From Azorinus chamasolen (Eukaryota > Mollusca > Bivalvia > Cardiida > Solecurtidae), in NCBI GenBank assembly GCA_963576725.1, contig OY755244.1, positions 34,692,446-34,756,445 of the forward strand: DNA of 64,000 nucleotides, given 5' to 3'. The notes below the pieces were generated by a model. The model saw nothing but the letters and a program-made list of their open reading frames with translations. It had not been told where the DNA came from and searched no databases. Below are positions 31,131 to 41,720 of this stretch, in pieces. Within the stretch, counting starts at the first letter, position 1. Each line of letters begins with the position of its first letter. Position numbers and translations under genes: made by a program.

Positions 31131-31548
31131 TTGTTTTCGTTTGCAACAATTGTTGCCTGCTTCAATTCTTAAAAATAACATTTTTCTCATTTCTTTGCAG
31201 AAACATGGTCAAAGTGTCAAACAGTTTTAATCCTGATGAGATACGGCATTAATGCATTCCCTTATAAGCTATTTTTAGATCCAACCTCTTTGAACATGTC
31301 TACCGAAAAGGAGCAATAACTAGAGAAAAGGAAAATTTTAGAATTTGTAGTTTGAAACCATTGTGATAAATGGAGCATTTGCTCTTATAGGAACAAATGC
31401 TATGTTTATCACAATGGTTTCAGCAGGTGACTTTTGCAGAGGTGTCAAAAGGCATCAATACGAGGGAATGGGTTAAACAGCGTCTCATCTCGATCCAAAG
31501 TGTTTGCTTAAGTGATCATGGTTTAGCTGCTGGCTTGCAGAGAGTTGA
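31131..31548 (-). mobile_element. H MITE hosting a B MITE in its hairpin loop
   Basis: Reverse H: TTTGCAACAATTGTTGCCTG, ACATTTTTCTCATTTCTTTG, then the arm CAGTTTTAATCCTGATGAGA. The loop is interrupted at TTAA by B. The second arm GTCTCATCTCGATCCAAAG and the H end (TTGCAGAGAGTTGA) follow. Confidence 0.7.
31249..31476 (+). mobile_element. B TTAA MITE in H loop
   Basis: TTAATGCATTCCCTTATAAG to CGAGGGAATGGGTTAA. The hairpin is intact but mutated at the apex (GCTCTTATAGGAAC). Confidence 0.85.
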
Positions 31549-31760
31549 GTTCATTGAACCAGGTTTTTGCATACTTTGTAGGATGGAGATAACAAATTGC
31601 ATTGTTCATACATTTTTAGCTTGTTTGTGTTTTCACAGTCATCAGGAACTCTGGGCATATTCAGGGTATATTATGTCCCCCAAACAAAGTGGGTAGGCAT
31701 ATTGTGTTTCCTCCGTTTCTTATTCATGTTGGCATTCACAAAGAGTTTGGATTCAGATTG

Positions 31761-31980
31761 AGACAAGTACCATGACAACAAGTACCTTGACAACAAGTAC
31801 CAAGTACCGTGACAACAAGTACCATGGCAATAATTACCTTGACAACAAGTACCATGACAACAAGTACCATTGCAATAATTACCTTGACAACAAGTACCAT
31901 GACAACAAGTACCATGACAACAAGTACCATGGCAATAATTACCTTGACAACAAGTACCATGACAACAAATACCTTGACAA
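31761..31980. repeat. 15-bp minisatellite
   Basis: Unit ACCATGACAACAAGT with variants (CCTTGACAAC, CCATGGCAATAATT). The period is a multiple of three, so several frames on both strands stay open over it. These are not genes. Confidence 0.85.
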
Positions 31981-32100
31981 CTCATCTAGTGTCTATAGCT
32001 GTCTGGCACTCTAATAAATGTTCTTGGAACAAAATGCTAGACAATTCTGGTGTGAAAAATGCAATAAAATATTCTTCAGACAATAATTCAGCTTGCTTGT

Positions 32101-32278
32101 GGTACAGGTCGGTGGTTCTAACCAGGTGTTAGTCAGTGCATGGAACCATTCAATTTGATCCTTGCATGGAAAACCCTCTGAGGGCTTCCTCCACCTGTAA
32201 TTAGCTTGATGTCGTGATCTGAAATACTGTTAAAGGGACAGGGACGTAAAACCCCAATACAAACAAACAAAAAAACAA
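32101..32278 (+). mobile_element. tRNA-derived SINE, 5'-truncated copy
   Basis: Matches the 3' part of the SINE at 61.7 kb: GGTGGTTCTA, CCTCCACCTGTAATTAGCT, ACTGTTAAAGGGACAGGGAC, tail ACAAACAAACAAAAAAAC. It lacks the tRNA-like head. Confidence 0.7.
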
Positions 32279-32310
32279 TAATTATTTAGCCGGCAAATAG
32301 TTAAACATTT

Positions 32311-32401
32311 CCAGAGAAACAGATAATGGTGTGTACTCAAATACTGAATGGTCATTTCTCCACCAAACCCTATGTTGTGACCACTCTTTGGAATCGTCTA
32401 A
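32311..32401 (+). mobile_element. E MITE left half
   Basis: CCAGAGAAACAGATAATGG end and the hairpin left arm to GACCACTCTTTGGAATCG, then unrelated sequence. Confidence 0.7.
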
Positions 32402-32808
32402 AAGTTATATCGGCAAAAAAGTTACTTACTATTCATAATACGATCCTGCTTTTATTGCGAAATCTGACTTCAATTTAAAGAGGGATCTAATCACATCATA
32501 AGGTCTATGTTCAAATTTGTGGTTGTTCCTGTAAGCATTACGTAGAAATTCATGAAAGTGATTAACATGTTGAAGCACATTTTTCCTGATTTGATTCATG
32601 ATGGCAGACTGGTGACCATTTTTGATTTTGCGATTTTTTAAATTTTTGTCTAAATGGAATTCATAATGGCAGACTAATAGCCATAATTGCTTTTAAAAAT
32701 AAGTCTCGTGGATTATATTTTACCAAAAATAATGTTTGAATTGGGTATGTAGGAGTCTGTTGTTATTTGTCTGTCATAATTGTCAGTTTTGTCAGTATGT
32801 CAAAATTT
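32402..32808. other. Unassigned sequence
   Basis: AT-rich. The phrase TTCATGATGGCAGACTGGTG / TTCATAATGGCAGACTAATA occurs twice, 60 bp apart. No element recognised. Confidence 0.35.
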
Positions 32809-32870
32809 TTAACCCTTTCCCTGTTCTATGTTTATTCCAAATTTCAATATCTACAGAATATTAAAAAAGG
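32809..32870 (-). mobile_element. A1 MITE end fragment
   Basis: TTAACCCTTTCCCTGTTC and ATTCCAAATTTCAATA, truncated before the hairpin. Confidence 0.7.
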
Positions 32871-33008
32871 TAATATGAAATAACAAATTAGCAGCATATA
32901 GATTGAATACAATACTAAAACATTAACTATATGATATGTAATATCATTTATGCATTATACTGTATATCAGTAATAATGAACTAAAATTGATTTATAGTTC
33001 AGACACTG

Positions 33009-33258
33009 TTAACCCTTCGCTTGCTATTCACGTCAATATACGTACCTGTAAATAGTGAAGACCCAGATGAGACAGCTCCTGCAGGAGCTGTCTCATCAGG
33101 GTCTGCACTATTTACAAGTTGATTGTGCAACCAGTGCACTCCACAGCAGTGCTTGCACAGCGAACTACTTGTACACAGTGAAGATATATGTAGTTATACA
33201 ACAGGGCATGGGTAAAGAAGGAGAAATATATTTTAAAATTCAGCAAGAGAAGGGTTAA
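33009..33258 (-). mobile_element. D TTAA MITE
   Basis: TTAACCCTTCGCTTGC at one end and AAGAGAAGGGTTAA at the other. The hairpin centre is CAGCTCCTGCAGGAGCTG. The internal frame on the + strand is repeat sequence, not a gene. Confidence 0.85.
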
Positions 33259-33368
33259 AATGTGACGCACATGCAATGTGCACTAGCACCAGGAGCTAGA
33301 AATAGACTGCTACAGTAAACGGTACTATTTGAAGATGTGATTTAGATTTTACTCCTTTTGTACTTTCA

Positions 33369-33758
33369 AATCTAAGGGGTATATTGTTTTTGCCCTGTCT
33401 GTCTGTCTGTTTGTCCGTTTGTCTGTTTGAGGAAAACTTTAACATTGGTCATAACTTTTGAGCCAGTACATATATAGAGACTTGATATTTGGCATGCATA
33501 TGTATCTCACAAAGTCGCATATTTTGAGGGGTGACATGTCCTTTAAGGTCAGAGGTCAAATATATAGGTCATATCACCAACTTTAACATTGCCCATAACT
33601 TTTGAACCAGTAGAGCTAGACTTGATATTTGGTATGCATGTGTATCTCATAGAGCGGCACAGTTTGAGTGACAGGGTGACAATGTGACATGTCAAGGTCG
33701 TCCTTCAGGGTCAAAGTTCATATTGGGGGCATAGTGTTTAACAAACACATTTCGTTTT
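33369..33758 (+). repeat. L2 dispersed repeat ending GGGGGCATAGTG
   Basis: A CTGTCTGTCTGT-like start, two diverged units holding AACTTTAACATTG, CATAACTTTTGA and CTTGATATTTGG, and AGGTCA-rich stretches. It ends at GGGGGCATAGTGTTTAACAA. A shorter copy lies at 59.95 kb. Confidence 0.65.
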
Positions 33759-33955
33759 TTAAGTCCTTTTTTAATAGATTTCGGAAGAAAGTAGTTTCTC
33801 TTTATTGAAGATTTTTTTCAGGAACTGTGTTTTGATTAAATTTAATACTGTACAAAGGAAAATTTACTCTATAAATCATTGATTGGTATATAATAAAGAA
33901 TGTAAGTAAAACCTATCCTAAGTAACCATAAAAAGGAACTCTTAATTCTTTGTCC

Positions 33956-34200
33956 TTAACCCTTTCCTAAATGTAAAGGCGATTTCAAGCATTGGCAAAC
34001 AGAGTAGACCCAGATCAGACGGCTCCTAAAGGAGCCGACTCTTATCAGGGCCTGCTCTGTTTGCAATATAACTGACTCCACAGTTTCTACCAATACCAAA
34101 ACATCCTTTGTACATTATATGCCATTATAAAAATTATCTAATTGATAATCTAATTGATGTAATTATTTCTTACATGAATATTGAACGGGAAAAGGGTTAA
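33956..34200 (+). mobile_element. A2 TTAA MITE
   Basis: TTAACCCTTTCCTAAATG to GGGAAAAGGGTTAA. The hairpin centre is GGCTCCTAAAGGAGCC. The final TTAA is shared with the next B. Confidence 0.85.
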
Positions 34201-34679
34201 CCCATTCCCTCATATTGACGCCTTATGACGCCTCTGTAAAAGTCACTTTCTGAAACCATTATTTGTGATAAATAGAGCATTTGCTCAACAGGAGCAAATG
34301 CTCTGTTTATCACAATGGTTTCAAAACTACACAATTCTAACATTTTCCTTTTCTCGAGTAACTGCTCCTTTTTGGTAGATTTATTCAAGGGGTTTGGGTC
34401 TAAAAATAGCCCATAAGGGAATATTAACCCTTTCCCTCATATAAACGTGTTTTCACGCATCTGCAAACAGAGTAGATCCAGATCAGACAGCTCCTAGAGG
34501 AGCCGTCTGATCAGGGTCTACTCTGTTTGCTAATAGAATTTCAAAGATCTGTGTCTTTACTTTCTAAAATGGCTACAATGCTCCACCTTCCCTATTTCAT
34601 TATAACCATTTTGTCCATGAATATTCAGTAGGTATTGAAATTACAATAAACACAGAACAGGGAAAGGGTTATGGGTTAA
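34197..34679 (-). mobile_element. B MITE hosting A1 near its end
   Basis: Complete B up to CCCATAAGGGAATA, then an A1 at TTAA. A final GGGTTAA after the A1 is best read as the displaced B terminus. Confidence 0.7.
34424..34672 (+). mobile_element. A1 TTAA MITE
   Basis: TTAACCCTTTCCCTCATATA to CAGGGAAAGGGTTAT. The hairpin centre is AGCTCCTAGAGGAGCC. Confidence 0.85.
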
Positions 34680-34740
34680 TGCAGGATAAAAGTAATACCG
34701 AAAGTTCCCAAAGTTTCTACATTACTTTTGTCCTGCATGA
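34679..34740. mobile_element. F-type hairpin fragment
   Basis: ATGCAGGATAAAAGTAAT pairs with ATTACTTTTGTCCTGCAT, like the arms of the F variant at 47.1 kb. No CAGT termini. Confidence 0.55.
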
Positions 34741-34797
34741 AAGCCAACATTACTAAATGAATTATATTCACTTATCGCATATGCATGTTAACCCTTC

Positions 34798-34858
34798 GCT
34801 TGCTGAATTTTAAAATACATTTCTCCTTCTTTACCCATGCCCTGTTGTATAATTCAGC
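34798..34858 (+). mobile_element. D MITE left fragment
   Basis: TTAACCCTTCGCTTGCTG to CATGCCCTGTTGTATAATT, then truncated. Confidence 0.75.
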
Positions 34859-36609
34859 GGTTAGCTGTCTATTTTCACTTTTGTTCTAGTTTTCCACCAA
34901 TCAGAAACTATGTTACATTGTAATTTGTATAATTATGACCTACTAGTATTTTCTAGTAAACCGTATTTTCATTAGTTAATCCCTTGACTGGCATACAGCC
35001 TTTTTATAATGCCTCTACACATGGCCAAACTGAATGTAGGACGTTTCGGCATAGGAAGTTTCGCCCCGGATGTTTCGACCCAGGACGTTTTGTCTATCTA
35101 TTTATTCGGCCTAGGACGTTTCGGCAAAAAATGAAAATTTGTATTAAAAAGCAAAAATTGCATAATCAAAATCATTAAATAACTATCTATATGTTAAATA
35201 TGGATATGTGGTCCATTTGTTTTGGTTTATACAGATCAGGATATTAGCTAAGCAGGTGACATATTCACACTTACTCAACCTTGGGTACAATGAGTGATAA
35301 AGAGGTGCTTTCAAATACTATAGTCACGTTGTTTAGTCATTAAAACAGCCCCAGACCACATAACACATTACTAATGATTTACTATCCCATTCAGTTTTTA
35401 GTCTTGGTCCAAACTGTTTGCCACTCACTTTATGTTTTTTGTTTTCAGTGAAAATGTTGTTTAGTTCAACTTTTGGTGGATTCAAATACATGTACAATAC
35501 TGTAGTCACATAGTTGTTTATTACCATGACCGGTAAAACAATATGAATTATTTATTACTTTGGTCATTATCAAAACTAGAGTATATAATACATAAACAAT
35601 ATTACTGAATAAAACTATATAGATCTATTATCCTCAAAAGGTGTGGATCAATTTTGATTATTCAATTTTTGGTGTGTCATACTTTATATCAGTTCCTAAC
35701 CCATTATCGTACTTATCACCTCATGGTAATGATTGCTGAGCATTATTGCCAGTTTGCCAAAACCACTATTAAACTTTTAAACATTTATTATCATTTTGCT
35801 ATCAATTTAATACCACATTTGATCACATCCACTTTGACGAACAGGTAGTTTGCCGAAACCACCATAATTCACAGGCAATGCTATAGGAAATAAAGAAGAA
35901 ATGTTGTTTAGTATATTAGAGTAGTGGCGTTAATAGTATTAATTACTATCCCCGACCACAGCACCAATTAAGGCTCTGGTTATTCGCTCTCTGTGATATA
36001 AAGCTACTTACTGAAGGGTATTGTTACGGCTCTATCACATGGCGCTTTGGATCGAGTAGTAGGTTGAGATAGCTAACTTTATATTGTTTTAAAAATACAT
36101 GTATATTCAGTTAATGGTGTCACTAATGATGATGCACACACATCAATTAATGCGTTGATCCAGCTATAGATAAATACCTTTCTTTAAGTAGTTACAGCCT
36201 CTGCACAAACAAAAACTAAATTCTGTATGCTTTATTTAAAGTGTATTCAATTAGTTATCTTCATATCAATATAAATATACATGCTTTCAAGTAAATTTTT
36301 ATAATAGGTAAAATGAAGAACTAACTTCAGATAGTTTTAAAAAATACTTTGACATTGTACATTTTAATAGTGATTTCTTATAAAAGTAACTTGATTTTTT
36401 CCATAATTGCTTATTCTACTCCAAGTCATTTCCATTGCATGCTTCTCTGCTAGTATAATTACAAGCAACCCTTCATAGATCTAGTTCCCTGTACTAACAG
36501 AATCTCGAAACATTGAAATTAAGTTGGCAGAGATTTAATATCATTATTGTTTTGTACATTATGTCAATATTTGAATGCCGCTGAATATCTTTTTAAAAGA
36601 TATTTCTTG
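34859..36609. other. Longest MITE-poor stretch
   Basis: No MITE recognised for about 1.7 kb. It contains the GGACGTTTCGGC repeats listed separately. Two phrases AGTTTGCCAAAACCAC / AGTTTGCCGAAACCAC lie about 100 bp apart near 35750-35860. Open frames of about 64 codons are unsupported. It may be unique host sequence. Confidence 0.4.
35038..35124. repeat. Short irregular tandem of GGACGTTTCGGC
   Basis: AGGACGTTTCGGC, AGGAAGTTTCGCCC, GGATGTTTCGACCC, AGGACGTTTTGTC and AGGACGTTTCGGC follow each other at 13-32-bp spacing. CpG-rich in an AT-rich setting. Confidence 0.65.
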
Positions 36610-36794
36610 TTACATATATCTTCACTGTGTACAAGTATTTCGCTGTGCAATGACTGCTGTGGAGTGCACTGGTTGCACAATCAACTTGTAAATAGTGCAG
36701 ACCCTGATGAGACAGCTCCTGCAGGAGCTGTCTCATCTGGGTCTTCACTATTTACAGGTAGGTATATTGACATGAATAGCAAGCGAAGGGTTAA
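36610..36794 (+). mobile_element. D MITE, 5'-truncated
   Basis: Begins mid-element at TTACATATATCTTCACTG. The hairpin and right end AGCAAGCGAAGGGTTAA are complete. Confidence 0.8.
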
Positions 36795-36863
36795 AACGTT
36801 ACCATTACAAGTTTAAATTTAATTATAAAATATAAGACGTTATAATTATCCACATATCAGCAT

Positions 36864-37100
36864 TTAAAACCCTTTCCCTGTTTTCTACATTTATTCCAAA
36901 TTTCAATACCATGAATATTCATGGATACAACTGTTATAACCAAAATACGGAAAGTGGAACATTGTAGCCATTTTAGAAAGTAACGAAACATTTCTTTCAA
37001 ATTCCATAAGCAAGCAGAGCAGACCCTGATCAGCCATCTGATCTGCGTGTAATCTGTTTGCAAATGCATGAAAAGGCATTTATATGAGGGAAAGGTTTAA
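36864..37100 (-). mobile_element. A1 MITE, hairpin apex deleted
   Basis: TTAAAACCCTTTCCCTG to ATGAGGGAAAGGTTTAA. The stem is reduced to GACCCTGATCAGCCATCTGA. Confidence 0.8.
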
Positions 37101-37377
37101 TTCAACACTTATACTTTTTGTTCTCTGCCAAACTTTCAAGGGTGGAAAACTGTGGCGCGAAATTAGCTCATTTCCTGTATATTCAGCTGAGAGATTCTCA
37201 TCAGATTTTTCAGCACTTGAATTTATGGCCAAGAGAAAAATTTAATACTGATAATCAAATATTGATAAGTGTATTATTATGAATTTTATCATATAATATC
37301 TTGTTGAAGTAGTAATGTTTTAATATTCTTAGGTGTTTCCTGAAAAATCAGACTCCAATTTTTGCCTTTAACCCATT

Positions 37378-37603
37378 CCCTCATAGGCTATTTTTAGATA
37401 CAACCTCTTTGAATAAATCTACCGAAAAGGAGCATTAACTAGAGAAAAGGAAAATTTAAAAATTTTGTAGTTTGAAAGTATTGTGATAAATAGAGCATTT
37501 GCTCCTATAGGAGCAAATTTTTAATGCTCTATTTATCACAATTGTTTCACAAATTGACTTTTACAGAGTCGTCAAAAGTCATCAATATGAGGGAATGGGT
37601 TAA
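37378..37603 (+). mobile_element. B TTAA MITE, first of a chain
   Basis: Complete. The right arm has an insert (GGAGCAAATTTTTAATGC). Its last TTAA is shared with the next B. Confidence 0.85.
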
Positions 37604-37838
37604 CCCATTCCCTCATACTGATGCCTTTTGACGCCTATGTAAAAATCACTTTTTGAAACCGTGTGACAAATAGATCATTTAAATTTTGCTCCATAGAAGC
37701 AAATGCTCTATTTATGGCAATGGCTTCAGAACTACACAATTCTAAAAAAGTCCTTTTCTCTAGCAAAGAATGCTCCTTTTTGGTAGATTTATTCAAAGAG
37801 GTAGGATCTAAAAATAGTTTAATGAGGTAATGGGTTAA
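37600..37838 (-). mobile_element. B TTAA MITE, second of a chain
   Basis: Inverted relative to the previous B. It ends GAGGTAATGGGTTAA, a TTAA shared with the A2 that follows. Confidence 0.85.
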
Positions 37839-38352
37839 TCCTTTCCCTCATATAAATGCCCTTTCACACCTTTGCAAACAGAATAGACCCAGATCAGATG
37901 GCTCCTATAGGAGCCATCTGAACAGGGTCTGCTCTGTTTGCTTACAAAATTATGACAGATCCGACTCTACAGTTGCAACTGAAACCTAAAACTCCTATGT
38001 ACATTAAATTTTGCCATCATAAAAAATCGAATTAACCCTTTCCTCTATAGGCTATTTTTAGACCCAACCTCGTTGAATGAATCTACCATAAAGGAGCATT
38101 AACTAGAGAAAAGGAAAATGTTATAATTGTGTAGTATAGAAACCATTGTGATAAATAGAGCATTTGCTCCTGCTCTATTTATTACAATGGTTTCATAAAG
38201 TAACTTTTACAGAGGAGTATAGACTAAGAAAGGCGTATTTATGGTTTCATAAAGTAACTTTTACAGAGGCGTAGAAAGGCGTATTTATGGAGGAAAAGGG
38301 TTAATAATTACATTCATGATGTCTTACAATATTCTTGGTGTAAATGGTTCAG
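37835..38352 (+). mobile_element. A2 MITE hosting a B MITE
   Basis: TTAATCCTTTCCCTCATATA and an intact hairpin (GGCTCCTATAGGAGCC). Interrupted at GAATTAA; the A2 right side TACATTCATGATGTC resumes and fades near 38352. Confidence 0.75.
38032..38304 (+). mobile_element. B MITE with internal duplication, nested in A2
   Basis: The hairpin apex is partly deleted (GCATTTGCTCCTGCTC). The segment TTTCATAAAGTAACTTTTAC to GGCGTATTTATGG is present twice in tandem (about 60 bp). Confidence 0.8.
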
Positions 38353-38365
38353 GTACCACTGCTTG

Positions 38366-38794
38366 TTAACCCATTCCTTCATAGGCTATTTCTAGACCCA
38401 TTCCCTCATAAGCTATTTTAGATCCAACCTCTTTGAATAAATCTACTGAAACGGAGCATTTACTAGAAAAAAGGATTTTTTTAGAATTGTGTAGTTTTGA
38501 AACCATGATTTCAAAAAGTGTCCTTTTAACCTTTTCCCTCATATAAATGTGTTTTCACGCATCTGCAAACAGAGTAGACCCAGATCAGATGGCTCCTAGA
38601 GGAGCCGTCTGATCAGGGTCTGCTCTGTTTGCTAATAGAGTTTGATAGATCTGTTTCTTTGCTTTCTTAAATGTCTTCAATGTTACACCTTCCATATTTC
38701 TTTATAATTATTTTGCTAATGAATATTCAGTAGGTATTGAAATTTGTAATAAACATAGAACAGGGAAAGGGTTGAATATGAGGTAATGGGTTAA
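38366..38794 (+). mobile_element. B MITE hosting an A1 MITE
   Basis: TTAACCCATTCCTTCATAGG. A piece of the left end is repeated (CCCATTCCCTCATAAGC) and the hairpin is deleted. An A1 is inserted at TTTTAA, after which ATATGAGGTAATGGGTTAA completes the B. Confidence 0.75.
38526..38775 (+). mobile_element. A1 TTAA MITE nested in B
   Basis: Complete, ending GGGAAAGGGTTGA. The hairpin centre is GGCTCCTAGAGGAGCC. Confidence 0.85.
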
Positions 38795-39149
38795 GACTCA
38801 TATTTGATTAGTAAGTAATCAATTGAAATCTGTTTTACTGTAACAGTCAGTGATTGTCATTTAGAGTTGTTGGTTGTTGGGAAAAGTGCCAGACTATCGG
38901 TACCTGCCTGTGTCATTACAAGCTTGTGGAATGTCAAACTGTGGTAATGGTACCTCATAACGGTCAAAGGCACAGCCTTGTCAGAGCTCTCTGATACATC
39001 TAAACAACTGCTACAGTTTTCTGGCTTTAGCTCAAAGTAAACCTGAAAGCTAATGGGACATATCCAAAATACTCTAAGAGATTTTCCTTTCACTAGCTCA
39101 TGATGCATGATGTTGTGTTGATAGTTCTGATAAATTTGATGTTTCTTTC
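38795..39149. other. Unassigned sequence
   Basis: A 112-codon frame on the minus strand covers 38857-39195 but runs into a MITE and lacks any recognised motif. Probably chance. Confidence 0.4.
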
Positions 39150-39398
39150 TTAACCCTTTACGCCTTTCTACGCCTTTGCAAACAGAGAAGACCAAGATCA
39201 GATCCTGTAGGAGCTGTCTGATCGGGGTCTGCTGTGTTTGCCTATGGAATTATAATAGGTCTGACTCTTTGGTTTTTACCAATACCAAAAAACAACAACA
39301 AAAAAAACCCCAGCATACAGATGCCATTATAAAAAAACAGCTAATAAATATTCATGATGTCATTGTTTCTTACATGAATATTTATGGTAAAAGGTTAA
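39150..39398 (+). mobile_element. A2 TTAA MITE
   Basis: TTAACCCTTTACGCC start, ATGGTAAAAGGTTAA end. The left hairpin arm is shortened (CAAGATCAGATCCTGTAGG). The TTAA is shared with the next A1. Confidence 0.8.
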
Positions 39399-39623
39399 CC
39401 CTTTCCCTGTTCTATGTTTATTTTATTTTTCAGTATCTACTGAATATTCATGACCAAAATAGTTTTAATGAAATATGGAAGGTGAACATTGTAGCCATTT
39501 TAAAAAGTAAAGACACAGATCTTTCAAATTCTATTAGCAAACAGAGTAGACCCTGATCAGACGGATCCTCTAGGAGCCGTCTGATCTGGGTCTACTTTGT
39601 TTGCAAATGTGTGAAAAGGTTAA
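39395..39623 (-). mobile_element. A1 TTAA MITE
   Basis: Shares its first TTAA with the A2 before it. The hairpin centre is GGATCCTCTAGGAGCC. The right subterminal part is shortened (GTGTGAAAAGGTTAA). Confidence 0.8.
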
Positions 39624-39683
39624 AGGATGAGCTCAAAGTTACAAATCACTCATGGCAAAATGTGCTGAGTGAAAACAAAGGGT

Positions 39684-39976
39684 GTACAGATCCCTATGAA
39701 CAGGATCTACACTATTTGTAAGTGTGAATTTTATCTCTTTGAACAGGATATGCACTGTTTGTAAATGTAGACTAGATCCCTGTAAATAGGGTCTGCACTG
39801 TTTGTAAGTGTATACTGACTCGTAACCTATGAATAGGGTCTGCACAGTTTGTAAGTGTAAACTGGCTTCCTATTATGAACAGGGTCTGCACAGTTTGTAA
39901 GCGTATTCTGACTACCTATGAATAGGGTCTGCACAGTTTGTGAGTGTAAACTAGATCCCTATTAACAGGGTCTTTG
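39684..39976. repeat. 45-bp minisatellite that matches a C-type hairpin arm
   Basis: About seven units contain CCTATGAATAGGGTCTGCAC and CAGTTTGTAAGTGTA. GGGTCTGCACAGTTTGT is identical to the outer right arm of the C element at 30.89 kb, suggesting the array was seeded from a MITE arm. Confidence 0.8.
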
Positions 39977-40142
39977 TAATTGCAGATTTACTTATTTCCT
40001 TAAAGGTTTATTTCATTTACTTTTTTGTACAGACTTTCATTGTTATGTGTCAAGTGTTACAATAGGTAAGATTGGGCTAAATGAATTTTCTCGCTTGGTT
40101 CATGTTACTTTCAAATGTATGAACTTTGTAATATTACCAGTA

Positions 40143-40351
40143 CAGTAAAACCTCTCTGAATCAGACAATAAATTTAATATAAATATCGGTCTTTTAGACA
40201 GGTGGCAGCTTAATGCAGGGTGAAAGTCATGCAGAAAGCTCCTCTAGGAGCTTTCTGCACGACTTTCACCCTGCATTAAGCAGCCACGTACCTGCCTAAA
40301 AGTATCTAAATTCTTCTTTACTAGAATTCCGGTTTAGAGAGGTTTATATTG
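40143..40351. mobile_element. F2 pogo-like MITE
   Basis: TA-flanked CAGTAAAACCTCTCTGAAT; right end GAGAGGTTTATATTG, followed by TA. The palindrome is centred on GCTCCTCTAGGAGC with arms GGTGGCAGCTTAATGCAGG. It reads CCGGTTTAGAGAGG near the right end, like the copy at 29.0 kb. Confidence 0.85.
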
Positions 40352-40750
40352 TACCATTATTACTAACAAATGAAAGCCCTGTATCTACTGAAGCAACCAT
40401 ACATTGCTATTGTTCTCTTATAAATCAGCAAGATATTTTTTTCACATCTTGTAGAATGGCAGCGACAATTCAATTTGAACCAATCAATTGAAAGACTGTT
40501 GAGAGTGGATAAAGATCTGGACATACAGGAAATTGTGCAGTGTCAATATCCCCCCAGCAATTTCGAGTGAAAGTGAAGTTAGATTATTGGCTCTCTACAG
40601 CTCTGGTCATTTCATTACAAATCTGAAATGACCAGACCTAGAAAAGGCTTGGAAATCTAATTGTAAACTCGGTTAAGGCTGTCCAATCAATGTAATAGGA
40701 TTTTTATGTGTTACCATCACCAGCCATGAGTGTCTTTGTTATTGATGAAG
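40352..40750. other. Unassigned sequence
   Basis: A short inverted pair CTCTGGTCATTTCATTAC / AAATGACCAGA lies near 40604-40635. Otherwise nothing. Confidence 0.35.
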
Positions 40751-40916
40751 CAGAGTATGAACTAAAATCGTCATTTCCCCACTAAACCCTATGTTGTGAC
40801 CACTCATTAGAATCGTCTCTTCGAGACGATTCTAAAGAGTGGTCACAACATAGGGTTTAGTGGAGAAATGTTGTTCTTGAAAATGTTTTATTTTACACAT
40901 CTTATCTGGAACTCTG
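40751..40916 (+). mobile_element. E MITE
   Basis: CAGAG start with the left terminal repeat shortened. The hairpin centre is GAATCGTCTCTTCGAGACGA. The end is TTATCTGGAACTCTG. The flanks GATGAAG and GATGATG are a possible duplication. Confidence 0.75.
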
Positions 40917-41601
40917 GATGATGTCTATAGAGGACAGTAAACCTAAATGTGTCACTCTTGCGATCTGATTGACTTTGAAGACAGACTGGACCCAGATCAG
41001 AGATAAGCTACTTGGACTTTGATGACTACCAGGGGCTTCAATATCAATTTCCTGGAGGAAAATCAAAAATATGAGACATCAGTTTTTCTAGACTTTTGCC
41101 TAAAAATTAATTGTTCCCTAAAACCTCAAACCTTCATCTTGGTAAATTGGCTAATTTGCATATGGAAGCATTCATTAAGCATCAAACAGTTTATATAGTT
41201 GCCGGTTAAGATACTTGAATACTGGTCTTGATCAAATCTGTTTACAAGTGCCAGAGATGTTGCAATTGGCACTAGAAATTCTGACACATAGACACCAAAC
41301 ATGGCATTCTAAAATGACACCGAGATTGTAATTTGATTGTCCACTTGAAATTGGAAGGTTGTCTTTTTGCGATCCATCTCAGAGGTTTGTCTCTCGAGTC
41401 TTCATCTGAAATCTTGATTTCGTAATTTAATTGACAACATGTGGAAAGTTTAAAACCAGTTATTTTAATCTTTAAAAACAAGGGTATTTTTAATGTATTT
41501 CTTGTCACAATAATATATATTGGCTATACAATAGACAATAAGAAAACCAAATATGTTATTCATTGTAAGATGGTATAATGAGATATATGATACCATACAC
41601 A
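40917..41601. other. Unassigned sequence
   Basis: Frames of 78 and 86 codons on the minus strand overlap and show no known motif. A single half-hairpin word GACTGGACCCAGATCAG lies at about 40986. Possibly host sequence. Confidence 0.4.
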
Positions 41602-41669
41602 AAGGTCTAGATAAGATGCGTAAATTAAAACATTTGTAAGAGTAATTCTTCCAAACCCTATGTTGCGAC
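41602..41669 (-). mobile_element. E MITE fragment
   Basis: GGTCTAGATAAGATGCG, AATTAAAACATTTGTAAGAG, then CCAAACCCTATGTTGCGAC; truncated. Confidence 0.65.
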
Positions 41670-41720
41670 AAGCCGATCACAGAAATATGTCTGTTACCTG
41701 TCAAAATGATGACTCCATAC

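Noticed and set aside
31671..32132. Open frames of 74-107 codons on both strands with repeated Thr/Lys or Cys/His peptides
   Set aside because: They read through a 15-bp tandem repeat whose period is a multiple of three. Openness follows from the repeat, not from coding.
38857..39195. 112-codon minus-strand frame
   Set aside because: It ends inside an A2 MITE, has no recognised motif, and is of a length expected by chance in 64 kb.
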